Part shown: piece after piece, positions 7,883 through 16,400 of the stretch
Position numbering within the stretch: position 1 is the first letter of the stretch
How the letters are laid out: the number at the start of each line of letters is the position of its first letter
Source: Nocardia vaccinii NBRC 15922
Lineage (GTDB): Bacteria > Actinomycetota > Actinomycetes > Mycobacteriales > Mycobacteriaceae
Assembly: GCF_001613305.1 (NCBI RefSeq)
Contig: NZ_BDCC01000035.1
Location: 124,001 to 188,000 of the forward strand
DNA: 64,000 nt
Direction: 5' to 3'
Made by a program: the position numbers and the translations under genes
The notes under the pieces: model-generated
What the model saw: the letters and a program-made list of their open reading frames with translations, nothing else
What the model was told of the DNA's origin: nothing
The model's database searches: none

Positions 7883-9532
7883 TCAGACTGTGAAATCGGC
7901 TGCCGCACCGGTTTGCCGCTGGTGGAAACGCTCCTCGAAACCCGTCGCGTACACCGACGGCGCTGTGGACGAGGACGACTGTTCGATCACTCCGTCGTCG
8001 GCGATGTAGAAGATCGCGCGGCCGATGGCGATCTCGCCCTCGGGGACCGGGACGAAGACCATCCAGCCGACGTTCAGGCGCTCGGCGACGAGATCTTCGA
8101 CCGGGTAGTTGGTGGTGTCGATGTCGAGGCTCAGGATGTGCTCGCGCACCAGGGCGATGGCCCGATCCTCGGACAGCGCGACGGGATCGTCGGCCACCAG
8201 GCCCGCCAGCGACAGCTGGTAGAGCGCGCCGTCGATATCATCGGCGGGGTCGTCGAACAGGGCGGTGAGGGTTTCGCGGGTGACCACGCCGGCCTCGGCG
8301 GCGGACACCAAATTCATTGCGGCAGTGCGCTGTTTGCTGCTCGGATCGTTGCTCACCACGCCGCACAGCACGTCGGCGACCGTATCGGCGGACCACACGC
8401 CGGGAATCGCGGCGCTGATCTGATCGGAGGTCGGCGATTCGCCGCGGTACCACCTGTCGCGATCCCACCAGTAGCAGAACGACATCAGACCGCGCGCCGC
8501 GCGCGGGTTCAGGACCTGATTCGCAACCCATTCCGGCGCACCGGAATACAGGTCCGGCATCGGTTCGCCATCGTTGTAGGCGGCATCCAGCGCGGGTGCG
8601 TCCCAGACGCCACCGGACAGCACCGCGCGCCCGCCCGGCAGGATGTACAGCGTCGAGCCGCTGCGCGAGGCGCCCTCGAAAACGCCCAGCGCGGGCAGCA
8701 CCCGCGGCCCCCAGTCCGAGCCGATCGCGACGAAGGCCGCGGCGATCGTGGCCCAGCGCGACCAGAACACCGGCAGCACAGGGAAATCGTCGTACGACGG
8801 GACCGGGACGACGCCCGCCTCCCGATCCGCGCGGGTGTTCTGCGCGGCCTGCTGCGGCGAACGCCACTGCCGGTTGTCGTGACCGACGTACGCGGCCAAC
8901 CACACCGGCACCCGCTCACGCGGAAAGGCCTGCAAATCGGCCAGATACGCGTCGGGGACCAACATCTGATCCTCGGGAAACGGCTCGTCGCCATAGTCGT
9001 AATCGGCCTCGATGTGACCGGCGACGTCGAGCCGGATCTCCATCCGCCACCACGGGCCGTCGCCGAGCTGCGCGGAAACCTCGCGCTGCATCTGCACCAC
9101 GTCGAGGATCTCCGAGGACGGTTCGCGCCGGGCCACCCGATCCGCGTCGTCGTAGTACAGGGTGTAGGTCACCCCGCCCGCGACGGTGATGGCGAAGTAC
9201 GCCTCGAGCCGCTTCCAGCCCTCCGGCCCGGCGACCGCGAGTTCGCGGGCGATGGTGTGCGCGAGCTCGGTCGCCTGCTGCTCGATGGAGGAGGGTTCCT
9301 CGGCAGCGGGCTGCGGCGCGGCGGGCGCCTCCTCGTCCACGAGCGAGATGTCCAGGGGCGCTTCGGCAGCGGCCTGCGGCGTCGGCGCGGCACTCGCACC
9401 CGCGGCGGCGGGCGGTCCCGCGGCCGGGACCGCGGCGTCGCCCGGCGCATCCCCACCCAGGAGACCGCCCAGGCTGAAGGTGACATCCGGGGCGTCCTGG
9501 CCCTTCGGGGGCTCCTGGTGCGGATCGGTCAT
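7883..9532 (-). CDS. Probable two-domain immunity protein (YezG-like plus YrhB/Imm35-like)
   Basis: This 549-aa protein starts at the ATG at 9532, nine bases after GGAGGG. Residues 1-85 are Ala/Pro-rich and acidic. Residues about 88-240 follow the YezG/DUF600 immunity pattern: a helix, 'GWKRLEAYFAITVAGG', 'YTLYYDDADRV', then 'WWRMEIRLDVAGHIEADYDY' and 'RERVPVWLAAYVG'. Residues 240-430 form an unrecognised domain rich in Trp/Tyr. The C-terminal 100 residues (ALVREHILSLDID, 'LNVGWMVFVPVPEGEIAIG', 'RAIFYIADDGVIEQSSSS') resemble the YrhB/Imm35 immunity fold. Immunity domains of different families in one chain are typical of polyimmunity proteins. It is the last gene of the leftward CpnT-like/ESX operon, so it may protect against toxins exported from this locus. 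Domain calls rest on motif resemblance only. Confidence 0.5.
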   Translation of the reverse strand: MTDPHQEPPKGQDAPDVTFSLGGLLGGDAPGDAAVPAAGPPAAAGASAAPTPQAAAEAPLDISLVDEEAPAAPQPAAEEPSSIEQQATELAHTIARELAVAGPEGWKRLEAYFAITVAGGVTYTLYYDDADRVARREPSSEILDVVQMQREVSAQLGDGPWWRMEIRLDVAGHIEADYDYGDEPFPEDQMLVPDAYLADLQAFPRERVPVWLAAYVGHDNRQWRSPQQAAQNTRADREAGVVPVPSYDDFPVLPVFWSRWATIAAAFVAIGSDWGPRVLPALGVFEGASRSGSTLYILPGGRAVLSGGVWDAPALDAAYNDGEPMPDLYSGAPEWVANQVLNPRAARGLMSFCYWWDRDRWYRGESPTSDQISAAIPGVWSADTVADVLCGVVSNDPSSKQRTAAMNLVSAAEAGVVTRETLTALFDDPADDIDGALYQLSLAGLVADDPVALSEDRAIALVREHILSLDIDTTNYPVEDLVAERLNVGWMVFVPVPEGEIAIGRAIFYIADDGVIEQSSSSTAPSVYATGFEERFHQRQTGAAADFTV

Positions 9533-9770
9533 GTGCTCGAACCCTCCTGAGTGCCGCAACGGCCTGCCTCATCACGGACACGCGTAATCATGCCGTGTCA
9601 CCAACCGTCACGCTATTCAACCGTATCGCCGATCGACGTGAACGACGAGCCAATATTTCGAAAACCGCCGCGGCCGAGACCATTCGGAACCGAAATCCGC
9701 CCGACGCCGAAAGGCAAGACCACACTTCCCGGGGGCCGGACGCGATGATCGCCGGCCGGCCCGACCGGAA

Positions 9771-10064
9771 CTAGTGGTCCATATCGTCCATCTTCTGCGC
9801 GGCATCGGTCATACCGGTGCCGAACTTGCCGAGTGAGCCGACCATATTGTCCCCACCTGCCAACAGGTTCTTGCTGGAGGTGGTGTAGCCGCTGTCGCCC
9901 TCGGTGAACTTGTCGCCGTAATGGTCGTGGCCCCAGGGATATCCCTTGGCGTTCAGGCCGTTCTTCAGAGTGTTGATGACCGTGGTGACCCGGCTGGTGA
10001 CATCGTTCATCGTGCCCGCGGCCTGCCGCAGTTTCGTGGTGTCGACTTCGACCGGTTTACTCAT
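9771..10064 (-). CDS. WXG100-family protein (Esx-like), copy 1
   Basis: This 97-aa helical hairpin protein has its turn at 'KGYPWGHDHYGDKF', where the W-G pair marks the WXG100 bend, followed by 'EGDSGY'. WXG100 proteins are small ESX substrates that form dimers and often act as partners for larger exported proteins. The same P-W-G-x-D block with a following GDxGY occurs in two other small proteins here (25368-25673, 53081-53404). GGAAGAG precedes the ATG. It sits between the EspG-like gene and the immunity-like gene in the same direction. The tail (DAAQKMDDMDH) is short and acidic. Confidence 0.75.
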   Translation of the reverse strand: MSKPVEVDTTKLRQAAGTMNDVTSRVTTVINTLKNGLNAKGYPWGHDHYGDKFTEGDSGYTTSSKNLLAGGDNMVGSLGKFGTGMTDAAQKMDDMDH

Positions 10065-10100
10065 CGAACTCTTCCTTTCTGATCGTCATCCGCGACCGCC

Positions 10101-10907
10101 TCACCAACGATCCTCGGGACGTCCACTCTCCCAATGGGTATCGAGCCGCTCCATCAAATTGTCGATCTGCTGTTGTATTTTGTTGGCGAACGCGGCGCGG
10201 CCGATTCCGACGGCCACCGGCGAACCATCCATATTCATCACGTAGCGGCCGTCGCCGATCACATCGCGCCAGAGCAGCTTCGTCTCCTGAATACCGCGCG
10301 GGCCGAACTTCGAACGGCCCTGCACGACGCGCAACGTCCCGGTCTTGCTGGCAGGCAGGTTGAAGAACTTCGTGGAGGCGACGGCGGGCGGGTCCTCGTC
10401 GTCGTCCTTGAAGAAACTTCCGCCGCCGTGTCCGACGTGCTCCGCCGGATCGATGATGATCGGGGTGCTGGGCAGGGTGCCCGCCTCGGTGGGCGGGAGG
10501 GCCTTGACCACCTCGGATGCCAGACTGCGCGGATCGCATTCGGTGACGATGTATCCATCGGTGTGCCAGTACGTCTTTCCGGGCTTCTGCTCGAATTTGA
10601 ACGCCTGTGCGCCACTGCGCGCGAAATGGATGTATATGCACTTCTGCCCGTTGTCCATATCCCGCTCGTCCCAGCCGTGCAGGCGGATGTAGATCTCCGG
10701 TGCGCACATGACATCGATCATCGAGTCCCAGGCCGGATCCCATTTCGCCCGGAGTTCCTGCCAGACATCGGCTTTCAGCGCTGCCGACTTGTCGATCGAC
10801 ATATGCTCGTCGAGCGTCCAGAACAGCGGGTCAGGCAATTCACCCCCTCGATACTTCTCACAGAGCACCTGGAATTCGATACCGGTGAAGTTCCACGACA
10901 CAGTCAC
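10101..10907 (-). CDS. EspG-like protein paired with the 819-aa substrate-like protein
   Basis: This 268-aa protein starts at a GTG that overlaps the stop of the gene before it (GTGA). It is a paralogue of the product of 7019-7804: both begin with a W-F/N-F/T-E-F block (here 'WNFTGIEFQVLCEKY'), share 'HTDGYIVTEC' and 'VVQGRSKFGPRGI', and end with a strand pair followed by a helix (here 'GDGRYVMNMDGSP' then 'IQQQIDNLMERL'). This is the EspG pattern, in which the C-terminal helices bind the substrate pair. An acidic insert (FFKDDDEDPP) separates the two halves. Its gene order, directly after a substrate-like gene with a matching C-terminal tail, is the same as in the plus-strand pair. Confidence 0.65.
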   Translation of the reverse strand: MTVSWNFTGIEFQVLCEKYRGGELPDPLFWTLDEHMSIDKSAALKADVWQELRAKWDPAWDSMIDVMCAPEIYIRLHGWDERDMDNGQKCIYIHFARSGAQAFKFEQKPGKTYWHTDGYIVTECDPRSLASEVVKALPPTEAGTLPSTPIIIDPAEHVGHGGGSFFKDDDEDPPAVASTKFFNLPASKTGTLRVVQGRSKFGPRGIQETKLLWRDVIGDGRYVMNMDGSPVAVGIGRAAFANKIQQQIDNLMERLDTHWESGRPEDRW

Positions 10908-13363
10908 GGCTCGATCACCGGCCTGACCTTGTCGACCGGATCGAGGATTTCATCGAGATTCGTTGCGCCATCGAGGTACTTCGCTCGCTTGTGTTCCTTG
11001 TTGCTGTTGGCCTGCTGACTACCGCCCATCGGCCCGGGCATCCCCGGCATGCTCGGGCCGTTGGCGGCATTGGACGCGTCGAACTGGTGGTCGGGAGTGA
11101 GCGGCGAACTGCCACCGGCCGCTCGGGGGAACAGCTTCGATACGTCCGGTGAACCGTTCGGATCCAGCGCCGCGCCAACGGCATTGGAGACGTCGTGCCC
11201 GGCCGCACCGAGCGCGTTCCCGGCGTCGGTGAGGCCCTGGCCGATGCTGCTCAACGCGTTGTTCAACATGCCGGGCACATTGGCCAGACCCGAGGTCGCG
11301 GCGCCCAGGAGCGAGGGCAGAATGCCCGAGAGCGCACCGCCGAGCGTATTGCCCAGGGAGTCCAGTCCGGACAGCGCGCTGAACGGCGACGCGCCCGACA
11401 TGCCCAGCGCCTGTTCGGCGGCCAGGTAGCCCGCCGAATAGCCCGCGTTGTAACCGGCGGCGTAGCCGGAACCGCTCATACCGTACGAGCCGTACCCGCT
11501 GCCGTAGCCACTGCCGTACGCACCGCTGCCGTAACCGAGTCCGGACGCGCCGATTCCGGAGTACGCACCGATTCCGGAGTACGCGCTGCCCAGGCCGGAT
11601 GCGGCCGCGAGTCCGGCGGAGTAACCGGCCATGTACGCCGAACCCATGCCTGCCGAGGTCCCACCGCCACCGGCGGTCGTGCCGCCGCCGCCCGCGGTGC
11701 CGCCGTAGCTACCTCCGCCACCGGCAGCGCCCGCGCCGCTGGTCGCCCCGGCACCGCTGTAGGCGCCGTAGGGGTTGCTGGAACCGGCGCCGCCGTAGCT
11801 GCCGGCGGTGCCACCACCGGTACCACCGCCCGTACCGCCGTAGCTACCGGCGGTGCCGCCGCCCATACCGCCGCCGGTACCGCCACCGGTGCCACCGCCC
11901 GTACCACTTGTGGCGCCGCTGGAGCCGCCGTAGCCCCCGTAACTGCCGCCGACGCCACCACCGCCGGTGCCGCCGCCGGTGCCACCTCCGGTACCGCCGC
12001 CGTAGCCGCCTGCGCCGCCACTGCTCGCCGCGGCCGCCGCCGTGGCGTAACCGGCGGAATATCCGGCACCGTAACCAGCCGAATAGCCCGCCGAATAGCC
12101 GGCACCGTAACCAGCCGAATAGCCTGCGCTGTAGCCGGAGTCAGCGCCGCTGCCGTAGCCGCTGCCGTAACCACTGCCATAGCCGCTGCCACTGCCGTAA
12201 CCGCTGCCGCTGGTACTGCCGGTCGCACTGGTGCTGGCGCTGTTGGTCGCGCTGGTACTGGTGCTACTGCTGTTCGAGCCGCTCGAACTCGTATTTCCGG
12301 TGCCCGAGCCGAGGACCGTGATGTACGGCAGGGCCTTCATCGCGTTCTGGATGCCGACCTTGTAGTCGTTGTTGTACGCGTCCAGAGCCTTCTGACGCCA
12401 CTTCTTGATCGTGCAGTCGGCGTAACCGGACTGATTTTCCCTGGTGTCGGTGGGCATCTGATCGAATGTGGCCTTGAGGAAGCCGCTGGTGTACTTCAGG
12501 ACCGAGGCCAGTTCGCTGATGCTGTTACTGAACGCCAATGCGCCGGTCTCGAAACGCTGCACCGCGGCCATGGCCGCCGTCGCACCCGTGCCGGTCCACA
12601 TGTCGCCGGTGATCTTCGACAACTGCTGGGTCACGTTCGAGAAGGAGGTCGCCATCTGCGTGGCCACCCACCCATAGCGGACACTCGCGGCGTCGGTATT
12701 CCAGTCACTGCCGATCATCGACCGGTCGAAGTAGTAGAAGTCGTCGTAAGTCCACGAGCTGGCGTCGTTGATCTGGACCGTCTGGCTGGTGTCATGGTTC
12801 TGCGGCGTTGTCGGCGCGTCCGGCATATCACCGTTGCCCACCGAGAACTTCGACGGGTCCGGTGGTGGGTTGCTGACCGTCGGATCGCTCTTGACCGCGG
12901 CGTTGGTGATACTGGTGAAGTCATCGACGGTCTGGCCTTCGGCCTTCTGATAGGCCTTCAGGGCGCCGATGAACGTATCCTGCATATTCGTCAGGATCTT
13001 CTGCAGGCCCTCGATCCCGGTGAGGATCGTGGTGCCCTTCTGGTTGTAGATATTCGTCAGCTCGGGACCCGCCGGATCCAGCGCGTAGTTCGTGATCGGC
13101 TTGATGGCGTTCAGCTGGTTGTCGGTGATGTATTTGTGGTACGAGTCGAGTTGCTTGATCAGCTCGTGGATCGCCGCGGCACTGTCCTTGAAGACCTGGA
13201 AGTCGGCGCTCATCCCCTTGTCGGTGTTGAGTCCGAGGCTCGGCGGGTTGGCGTTGGCCCAAGTGTTGAGATTACCCCAGTCCGTCGTATCCGCCGGCGT
13301 CGTATCGCCGGGCCCGCCGGTGGTCGTGCCGATGCTCCCGCTGGTGCCGGTGCCGTCAGCCAT
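10904..13363 (-). CDS. ESX-substrate-like protein with long Gly/Tyr repeats
   Basis: This 819-aa protein has an N-terminal helical domain (about 30-160), a second helical domain of about 200-340 with a W-x-G turn near 255 (GDMWTGTGATAAM), then a Ser/Thr linker and a very long Gly/Tyr/Ala/Ser region (about 375-650) made of SAGY, GAGY and GSGY units. The C-terminal part includes a hydrophobic Leu/Gly segment and ends 'KRAKYLDGATNLDEILD' then 'VRPVIEP', matching the tail of the protein encoded at 5124-7022. Both are followed by an overlapping EspG-like gene. I infer a paralogous pair of exported proteins that share an architecture but differ in their low-complexity part. GAGGGAGTAGG lies just upstream of the start. 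Confidence 0.6.
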   Translation of the reverse strand: MADGTGTSGSIGTTTGGPGDTTPADTTDWGNLNTWANANPPSLGLNTDKGMSADFQVFKDSAAAIHELIKQLDSYHKYITDNQLNAIKPITNYALDPAGPELTNIYNQKGTTILTGIEGLQKILTNMQDTFIGALKAYQKAEGQTVDDFTSITNAAVKSDPTVSNPPPDPSKFSVGNGDMPDAPTTPQNHDTSQTVQINDASSWTYDDFYYFDRSMIGSDWNTDAASVRYGWVATQMATSFSNVTQQLSKITGDMWTGTGATAAMAAVQRFETGALAFSNSISELASVLKYTSGFLKATFDQMPTDTRENQSGYADCTIKKWRQKALDAYNNDYKVGIQNAMKALPYITVLGSGTGNTSSSGSNSSSTSTSATNSASTSATGSTSGSGYGSGSGYGSGYGSGYGSGADSGYSAGYSAGYGAGYSAGYSAGYGAGYSAGYATAAAAASSGGAGGYGGGTGGGTGGGTGGGGVGGSYGGYGGSSGATSGTGGGTGGGTGGGMGGGTAGSYGGTGGGTGGGTAGSYGGAGSSNPYGAYSGAGATSGAGAAGGGGSYGGTAGGGGTTAGGGGTSAGMGSAYMAGYSAGLAAASGLGSAYSGIGAYSGIGASGLGYGSGAYGSGYGSGYGSYGMSGSGYAAGYNAGYSAGYLAAEQALGMSGASPFSALSGLDSLGNTLGGALSGILPSLLGAATSGLANVPGMLNNALSSIGQGLTDAGNALGAAGHDVSNAVGAALDPNGSPDVSKLFPRAAGGSSPLTPDHQFDASNAANGPSMPGMPGPMGGSQQANSNKEHKRAKYLDGATNLDEILDPVDKVRPVIEP
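11420..12240 (-). repeat. Gly/Tyr/Ser/Ala-rich coding repeat
   Basis: The segment encodes dozens of short units of the forms SAGY, GAGY, GSGY and TGGGTGGG. The DNA itself is repetitive (for example the element translated as YSAGYSAGYGAG occurs twice in tandem), so it is prone to slippage and to mis-assembly from short reads. Tyr spaced every four residues in a Gly-rich background is typical of sticky, phase-separating or adhesive proteins. Confidence 0.8.
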
Positions 13364-13415
13364 CTGCTTCCTACTCCCTCATCAAGGTCACTAACGTTTT
13401 TTCGGGCTGGCTGCC

Positions 13416-16400
13416 CTAATCGGAATCCCGGTAACTCGTGCTCGGGGCCCTCGGTTCGCCACCGGAATCCTTCGGCTCGCCTTCGGAAATCGTCGTCACC
13501 GGCATCACCTTGGGCTTCGGTTTCGCCTTCCGCTTGTCCGGATCTCGGGAACCCGCCTGCGGGAGCAGAGGTTCACCCAGGTTGAACTTGACGTCCACAT
13601 CGGCCTCGGGACCTTCGACCTCGACTCCCTCGTCCGGCGAGGGCATCAGGATCGCCTTGGGCCGCTTGCGTTTTCGCCTATCGTCCTTCTTGCGATCCTT
13701 CTTGCGGTCCTTGGGGCCCTTGGATTCGGCCGTCTCAGAACCGCCGCCCATACCACCCATACCACCCGAACCGCCGAATCCCGAACCCGAGCTCGGCATG
13801 CTCTGGTCGTCGAAACCGTTCCGGCCCTGGGTTGTCGGATCGTCCTGGGTGGTCGGATCGCTCTGGTTCGTCGGGTCCGGGGAACTCGTCCCGTCGTCCA
13901 GCGAGCCAGGGGAACCGTGGTGCGCACCGTTGCTGCCGTCATCGCTGGTGACGTCGGCCATCGACTTGTTCGCGTCGGCTCCGTATTGCGACCCCGGCAG
14001 CTGGTCGCCGGTCCCGTCGGTGCCCGAACCTGTTCCCTCGGTGCCGGAGCCCGCCCCGCCCGTACCGGAACCCGTTCCGTCGGTGCCGGAGCCCGTCCCG
14101 TCGGTACCGGAACCTGTTCCGTCGGTGCCGGGTCCGGTCCCATGCGTACCGGAGCCCGTCCCGTCCGTTCCCGAACCTGTTCCGTCCGTTCGTGATCCGG
14201 TCCCGTCACTGCCCGACCCCGTGGACGATCCGTCCGCACCGGAACCCGAGCCGCCCTGCGAACCGAGCGGGTTCTGCTGCAAGGCATTCAGCAGTCCGGG
14301 CCCCGAAAGCGATTGCAGGCCGTTCTGTCCGGTGAGCGCGTTGAGCAGTGCGTTCAGGGCCGGTGTGGCCGAGTTCAGCAGATTCGACAGGCCCGACAAA
14401 CCTCCGGCACCCGGGCCCGCGGACCCCTGACCGCCCAGCCCCGACAGATCGCCGAGTCCCGACAGGCCGTTCAGGCCGGACAGGCCGTTGAGCCCGGAAA
14501 GCATGTTGTTCAGACCCGCCAGCCCGCCGGGACCGTTCAATCCGGACAGCAAACTCGCCAGGCCGAGCGGCCCGCCGCCCGTCGAACCGAGCAGATCCGA
14601 CATCGCCGACGGCGACAGGTGCGACAGACCCGCCAGCCCCGACAGTTGCGACGGCGACAGTCCGGACAGTCCGCCGAGGCTCGAAAGTCCCGGCAGATTC
14701 GACAGATTCGACAGCCCGGCCAGTTGCGCGGAGTTCAATCCCCGCAGACCCGCGGCGATGTGCGCGGCCGCCGCCCGCTGGGCCGCGGCGGCGGCCTGGT
14801 GAGCCGCCGCCGCGCGGGCGGCGGCCTGGTGGGCGGCAGCCGACGAGGGACCCGACACGCCCGCCAGATCCCGGGCCGCTCGCCGCGCGGCTCCGTCCAG
14901 GCCCGACAGATCCGGACCGGAGTGGTGACCACCGCCGTACCCACCGCCACCCCAGTTGCTCGTCCACGGCGGATTCCAGTGGAACGGCGGCGGCTGGAAG
15001 GGCGGCGGCGGCACGAAGGGCGGCGGCGGCGGATATGGTGGCGGAGGTAGCAGGGGCGGCGGGGGTGGCGGCACCAGATCGGCTTCCGGAATGAACTGGA
15101 TGGCCATCGGCCCCATCGGCGCCACGAACACCACCGGTTCCGGCGGCGGTGCGGGCAGCACCAGCCGTGAACGGAACGGGGTGGTCAGCCTGCCACCCTC
15201 GACGAACGGGCTGTCCCGGTCCACTGGCGGCTGCTTCACCCCTTCCGGATCGTTGACGTGCACCTTCCCGTTCTTGTCGACGGTCCAGGTGGTGCCGTCC
15301 GGCCGGCTGCCCGAGGAGGTGCCGTCCTTCTCGGTGACCCGCACCGAACCGTCCGAGCGGATTTCCCGGACCGACCCGCCGGGCTCGGAGATCCCGACCA
15401 TCCCGTCCGGCCTGGTCTCGCGCGAAATGCCTTGCAGGTCGGTGAATTTCACCCCACCCTTGCCAACCTCGGACACCGACTCGCCGTGGAACACCTTGAA
15501 CCCGTTGGAGGTGTTCTCCAGCGTCGCGCCGTTGGAGAGCTTGACGGTCCCGTGCAACGACTCGATGGGCGAGCCGCCCTTCAGCGCCTCCCCGTCGGGC
15601 CCGGTGACGATGACCTTGCCCTTGGCGTCCTTCTCGTAGGTGGTGCCATTCGGGTCGGTGACCTTGACCGTGCCCTTCGGGTCCACCCGCAGCCCGGTGC
15701 CGTCGGGGCGGTCGAGCGTCACCGGCTGCCGCTCCGGGCCGGTCATCCGTTCCTGGAGTCCCGATGGTTCCGGCGCCTTGGGCACGGTGGTGGTCGAACC
15801 GTCCGGATACGTGGTCTTGCGCCCGCCGAACGGATTCGATACGTCTCCGATCGAGTGGGTGGTGCCGTCCGGATCCTTCACCGTCACCGCGCCGTCGGTG
15901 TGCAGGGTCTGCTCGGTGCCGTCGTGCATCGCGACCACGGTCGGGGAGTCCGGGCCCTGCTGCACCGCGGTGCCGTCCGGCTTGGACACCGTGGTGTGGC
16001 CGTCCGGCTGCTCGAAATGCGTTGTGCCGTCGGTCTTGATGGTGGTGACGGTGCCGTCGGGGGTTTCGGTGCGCACGGTTCCGTCCGGACCGATCGCATG
16101 GGTCGTGGTGTCCGGCCGGTCGAAGGTGATCGAGCGATCGGGATCGATGGTGATCGTGCGCTGCGGATCACCCGGATGCCCGAATGTGATGTTCTTGTCC
16201 TTGTCGACGGTGAAGTGCGTGCCGTCCGGTGCGGTGATGTGCACTTCGTCGCCGCTCTTGTTCCAGGCCGCGACGCTGCCCTGCCAGCCCGACTTGGAGC
16301 CCGATTCCCTTCCACTGGAACCGAATCCGGTCTTCGTGCCGTTCTCGGCGACGAAGTCGGCGGAACCGTTGCGCTTGATCGTGACCGTCGAGCCGTCGGA

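Noticed and set aside
11195..13585. Plus-strand frame of about 800 codons opposite the Gly/Tyr-rich gene
   Set aside because: It is Arg/Ala/Gly/Thr-rich without recognisable domains, has no ribosome binding site, and mirrors the repeat of the real gene on the other strand.
14010..14220. RTX calcium-binding repeats
   Set aside because: The units are GTDGTGSG, not the GGxGxDxUx nonapeptide, and have no hydrophobic position.
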